The translations under genes and the position numbers were made by a program. Below, piece after piece: positions 61,819-64,000 of a stretch of DNA of 64,000 bases (position 1 is its first letter; every line of letters starts with the position of its first letter). Below the pieces are notes generated by a model. The model saw only the letters and a list, made by a program, of their open reading frames with translations. It was not told the origin of the DNA and did no database searches. The stretch is from assembly GCA_964467985.1 (NCBI GenBank), contig CAYXTP010000002.1, positions 124,001-188,000 on the forward strand, written 5' to 3'. The stretch is from GCA-2720975 sp964467985. GTDB taxonomy: Bacteria; Planctomycetota; UBA1135; GCA-002686595.

Positions 61819-63999
61819 TTATGGGCAGACCGTGAAGAAGATAGCGTCCGTGAGGCCGACGCCTGTTCCGTCGCTGTGCAAACTGTCGCGGAACCAAGCC
61901 TGGGCGTAGACGAGCGTTCCGGGTGTCAGGCCGCGGGCACTCATGAACCCCTGGGTCATGTGGAAGTCCATGATCCCGTTGCACACGCCCAGCGTGCCTC
62001 CAGTGGGCAAGGCAGGTGTGCGCTGGAGGGTGCCGCCCAGGCAGAGAGTTCCTCCGAAGAACGGCTTGTTGGCGGGGGCGAGACTCAGCAGAAACAGGCC
62101 GGCTTCACCGCCCTGAATTGCGCTGGCCTGCAAGTGAAAGTTGTTGGGCCCGGTAGCCGAGGGCTTACCCTTCCACTGCATGCGTGGCATGCAGCTCGAG
62201 GAGCTGGGCTTGGCGCTGCAGTAGCTGGTTGGCGCGCAAGAGTCGACGATAACAGTCAATTCACGCACGGAGCCCACCTCCAAGCCGACGACGGGATAGA
62301 AGGTCGCGCCGCTCGCACCTTTCTGGATGGCGTTGCCGACCGGGTTCATGAGGTGCAGCTTGTAGGTGCCTGGCGCGCTGGGGGCGACGGCCATTCCCGT
62401 TGCGACCGTCTGCCAGTTTCCGCGTTGAGCGATACCCTTGACGACAGCTCCCGAGGGCGTGGGCGCGAAGCTGTTGTTGATCGTGTTGAGCGCTCCGCCC
62501 ACTTGCAGCAGGTCTCCCGCGACGGGTGTACCCCCGAAGCCGGCCGGGTTGCACAGCCCACGCGGGCTGACGAACTCGAACATGCTGCCATCTTGTGGGG
62601 GAGCCATGGGCGGCAAGGGGCCGCCATCGAAGTGCAGATCAAAGCACACCATGGCCAGGCCATCGGTTTGGCTGTCGGAAAGGGTCGCTCGCACTTCGTA
62701 GGTGAACGGAGCCCCCGGCGCAATCCAGAGGGTGTTGCCACCCGAGCGCAGATCCAACTTCAGCTGCGTCTGGACGGGCTGAGGTCGCGGGGCCGGGCTC
62801 GTGACCTGGCCCGTATAGGTGCGCTGCAACGCACCGAATTCAGTCAAGTCGAAGTCGCCGTCCGCGTCGAGATCCGCAATGGCCTGGTCGTCGTCAGGGC
62901 CGATCGTTCCGCCCGGACCCGTCAGCCATGGCTGCAGGAAGAACCAATCGAATTCATCGAGATCGTTGTCCAACTCATAATCGAACTCGGTCTGACCGAG
63001 CGAGCCCAGAAAGCGCACCACTTCGACTCGGTCGCTGGCCGAGAGGCTGTTGAAAGCGCTGCGGGAAGCTGCCGCTTCCCCGTCGTGCGCGGCCACCACG
63101 GCCACCATCAAATTGAAGAACGTGTCACCGGCCACGCTTCCGTCATGCAGGAATGAATTGCGCAGGGCCAGGCCCCACAAGGGCCGCGTGAACATCTGAG
63201 TCTCGCTGGCGTTAGCTTGCACGATGCCATCTCCCAGGCTGCCCATCTCGTGCACCAAGAAGTCGGAGTAGGGTCGAATCGCCACGCCGGAGAGACTCGG
63301 CTCCGGAGCGGCGCCGGTGACGTAATCTCGAACGTGGCAATCTGCGCAGCCCACGGAATTAAACAGGGCCTCTCCAGTCATGCCTGCCAGCGGGGTCTGG
63401 GCGGGCGCAGCGAGCAGGCGTTGGAAGGTCGTCCAGTGCTGTACATGCGTGATGCCGGCTGCGTCGGGTTTGTCCTCCGGATCGGGCACCAGGTCGCAGG
63501 CGGCAAGCAAGGCCTGGTCTCCATTGGGGGCGTTCTCAGTGGGAGCGAAGCGTGACGTGAGACCCATTTCGTTCAGTCCCGCACCGACGGAGAAGGCGAT
63601 CGCGTTCAATGCGTCGCCTTTCCAGCCGAAGCGCGCGGGGCGCAGGGCGCCACCCGGCTGGGTGACGTCTCCCACGTAGCTGACAAAGCCAGTCCAGCCT
63701 GGGGGTTGGTTGGCCGCGTTGGCCTCGATGTCTGAGTCGACAAGCTCGCTCAGAAGCCCAGATCCGAAGGCAATGGGAGTCTTGCGCTGGGCCGTGACCG
63801 TCGCTTCCGGAGGCACGACTTCGCGACACTGGAGGTCGAGCGATTGGTCCTGAAGCAAGGTGCCGCCCAGGCTGATCAGGGGGTCGAAGCGGTTGCCGCC
63901 GATGGCCGCCTTGCCGAAGCGCGTCACGACGCGCGTTCCTGAACCGCCGACTGCCGGATGGTTATGGCACCCCGCGCAGGAAGGCTCATTGAAGATGGG
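61819..63999 (-). CDS. Di-heme cytochrome/thiol-oxidoreductase-like secreted protein with dockerin-like region, 5' partial
   Basis: At least 726 residues; the frame stays open to the window edge, so the N-terminus is missing. Heme motif CAGCH (63964-63978) begins PSCAGCHNHPAVGG, and a second CADCH is at 63334-63348; the layout matches the DUF1111 di-heme family. Behind it lies a dockerin-like pair (DNDLDEFDWFFLQPWLTG and DLDADGDFDLTEFGALQRTYTG), then a cohesin-like beta region and a C-terminal domain with YCSAKPSSSSCMPRM and FFGGTLCLGGTLQRTP, ending LVYAQAWFRDSLHSDG...FFTVCP. Substrate unknown. Confidence 0.8.
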   Translation of the reverse strand, partial: PIFNEPSCAGCHNHPAVGGSGTRVVTRFGKAAIGGNRFDPLISLGGTLLQDQSLDLQCREVVPPEATVTAQRKTPIAFGSGLLSELVDSDIEANAANQPPGWTGFVSYVGDVTQPGGALRPARFGWKGDALNAIAFSVGAGLNEMGLTSRFAPTENAPNGDQALLAACDLVPDPEDKPDAAGITHVQHWTTFQRLLAAPAQTPLAGMTGEALFNSVGCADCHVRDYVTGAAPEPSLSGVAIRPYSDFLVHEMGSLGDGIVQANASETQMFTRPLWGLALRNSFLHDGSVAGDTFFNLMVAVVAAHDGEAAASRSAFNSLSASDRVEVVRFLGSLGQTEFDYELDNDLDEFDWFFLQPWLTGPGGTIGPDDDQAIADLDADGDFDLTEFGALQRTYTGQVTSPAPRPQPVQTQLKLDLRSGGNTLWIAPGAPFTYEVRATLSDSQTDGLAMVCFDLHFDGGPLPPMAPPQDGSMFEFVSPRGLCNPAGFGGTPVAGDLLQVGGALNTINNSFAPTPSGAVVKGIAQRGNWQTVATGMAVAPSAPGTYKLHLMNPVGNAIQKGASGATFYPVVGLEVGSVRELTVIVDSCAPTSYCSAKPSSSSCMPRMQWKGKPSATGPNNFHLQASAIQGGEAGLFLLSLAPANKPFFGGTLCLGGTLQRTPALPTGGTLGVCNGIMDFHMTQGFMSARGLTPGTLVYAQAWFRDSLHSDGTGVGLTDAIFFTVCP

Positions 64000-64000
64000 G

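Noticed and set aside
54748..63999. PEP-CTERM sorting signals at the ends of the secreted proteins
   Set aside because: Their C-termini lack the Pro-Glu-Pro, transmembrane and basic-cluster order. They end in a beta domain instead.

Overview
The window is high-GC bacterial chromosome, densely coded on both strands. It most likely comes from a deep-branching Planctomycetota lineage. The case for that rests on secreted proteins that share a characteristic C-terminal domain, dockerin-like repeats, a DUF1573-type lipoprotein, a sulfatase-like protein and a multi-FG-GAP protein. This is inference; no 16S or other marker RNA gene is present.

Region 1 (1-28.3 kb) is an exopolysaccharide locus. It opens with nucleotide-sugar genes: a truncated UDP-glucuronate decarboxylase, glmS, a UDP-glucuronate 4-epimerase-like gene, and rmlA, rmlD and rmlB without rmlC. 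An export and assembly operon follows: a Wza-like lipoprotein, a Wzz-like protein, an O-ligase, an AsnB-like amidotransferase, two GT4 glycosyltransferases and a polysaccharide deacetylase. These resemble families that accompany exosortase A (XrtA/PEP-CTERM) in Proteobacteria, but no exosortase is visible here. Facing this operon is a minus-strand trio that looks like the PrsK/PrsR/PrsT set of such loci: a kinase-like protein, a sigma-54-type activator and a 1386-residue TPR protein. Both signalling partners have lost their phosphotransfer residues. Next come a GT2, a GT2 paralogue without its acidic motifs, a FemAB-like protein and three tandem AIM24-family genes.

Region 2 (28.3-42.7 kb) is mostly core functions: gmhB, a PEGA lipoprotein, a GT39 transferase, efp (Asn at the usual modification site), rpoN, a membrane protein with a possible FHA domain, a degenerate GGDEF protein, an NtrC-type regulator, lpxH, cmk, plsC, rpsA with an acidic tail (followed by a clear terminator), a lipoprotein and tyrS.

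Region 3 (42.7-64 kb) is rich in envelope and secreted proteins: a DUF1573-like lipoprotein, a sulfatase-like protein with Thr at the nucleophile position, a GT39, a thioredoxin-fold protein, a left-handed-beta-helix protein paired with a mini Fis-type regulator, and a 773-bp intergenic region holding a strongly structured 84-nt element. Then come two YwqK/MORN-like proteins with a partner, a matrixin-like metalloprotease, htpG, an aminotransferase and sulfotransferase-like pair, an FG-GAP protein, and a di-heme oxidoreductase with a dockerin-like region, cut by the window edge.

The most interesting threads are the co-degenerate kinase/regulator pair at the polysaccharide locus, the acidic-motif-less GT2 next to an intact one, the structured element at 51155-51238, the EF-P variant, and the C-terminal domain shared by three secreted proteins. 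No tRNA, rRNA, CRISPR array, transposase or phage gene was found.
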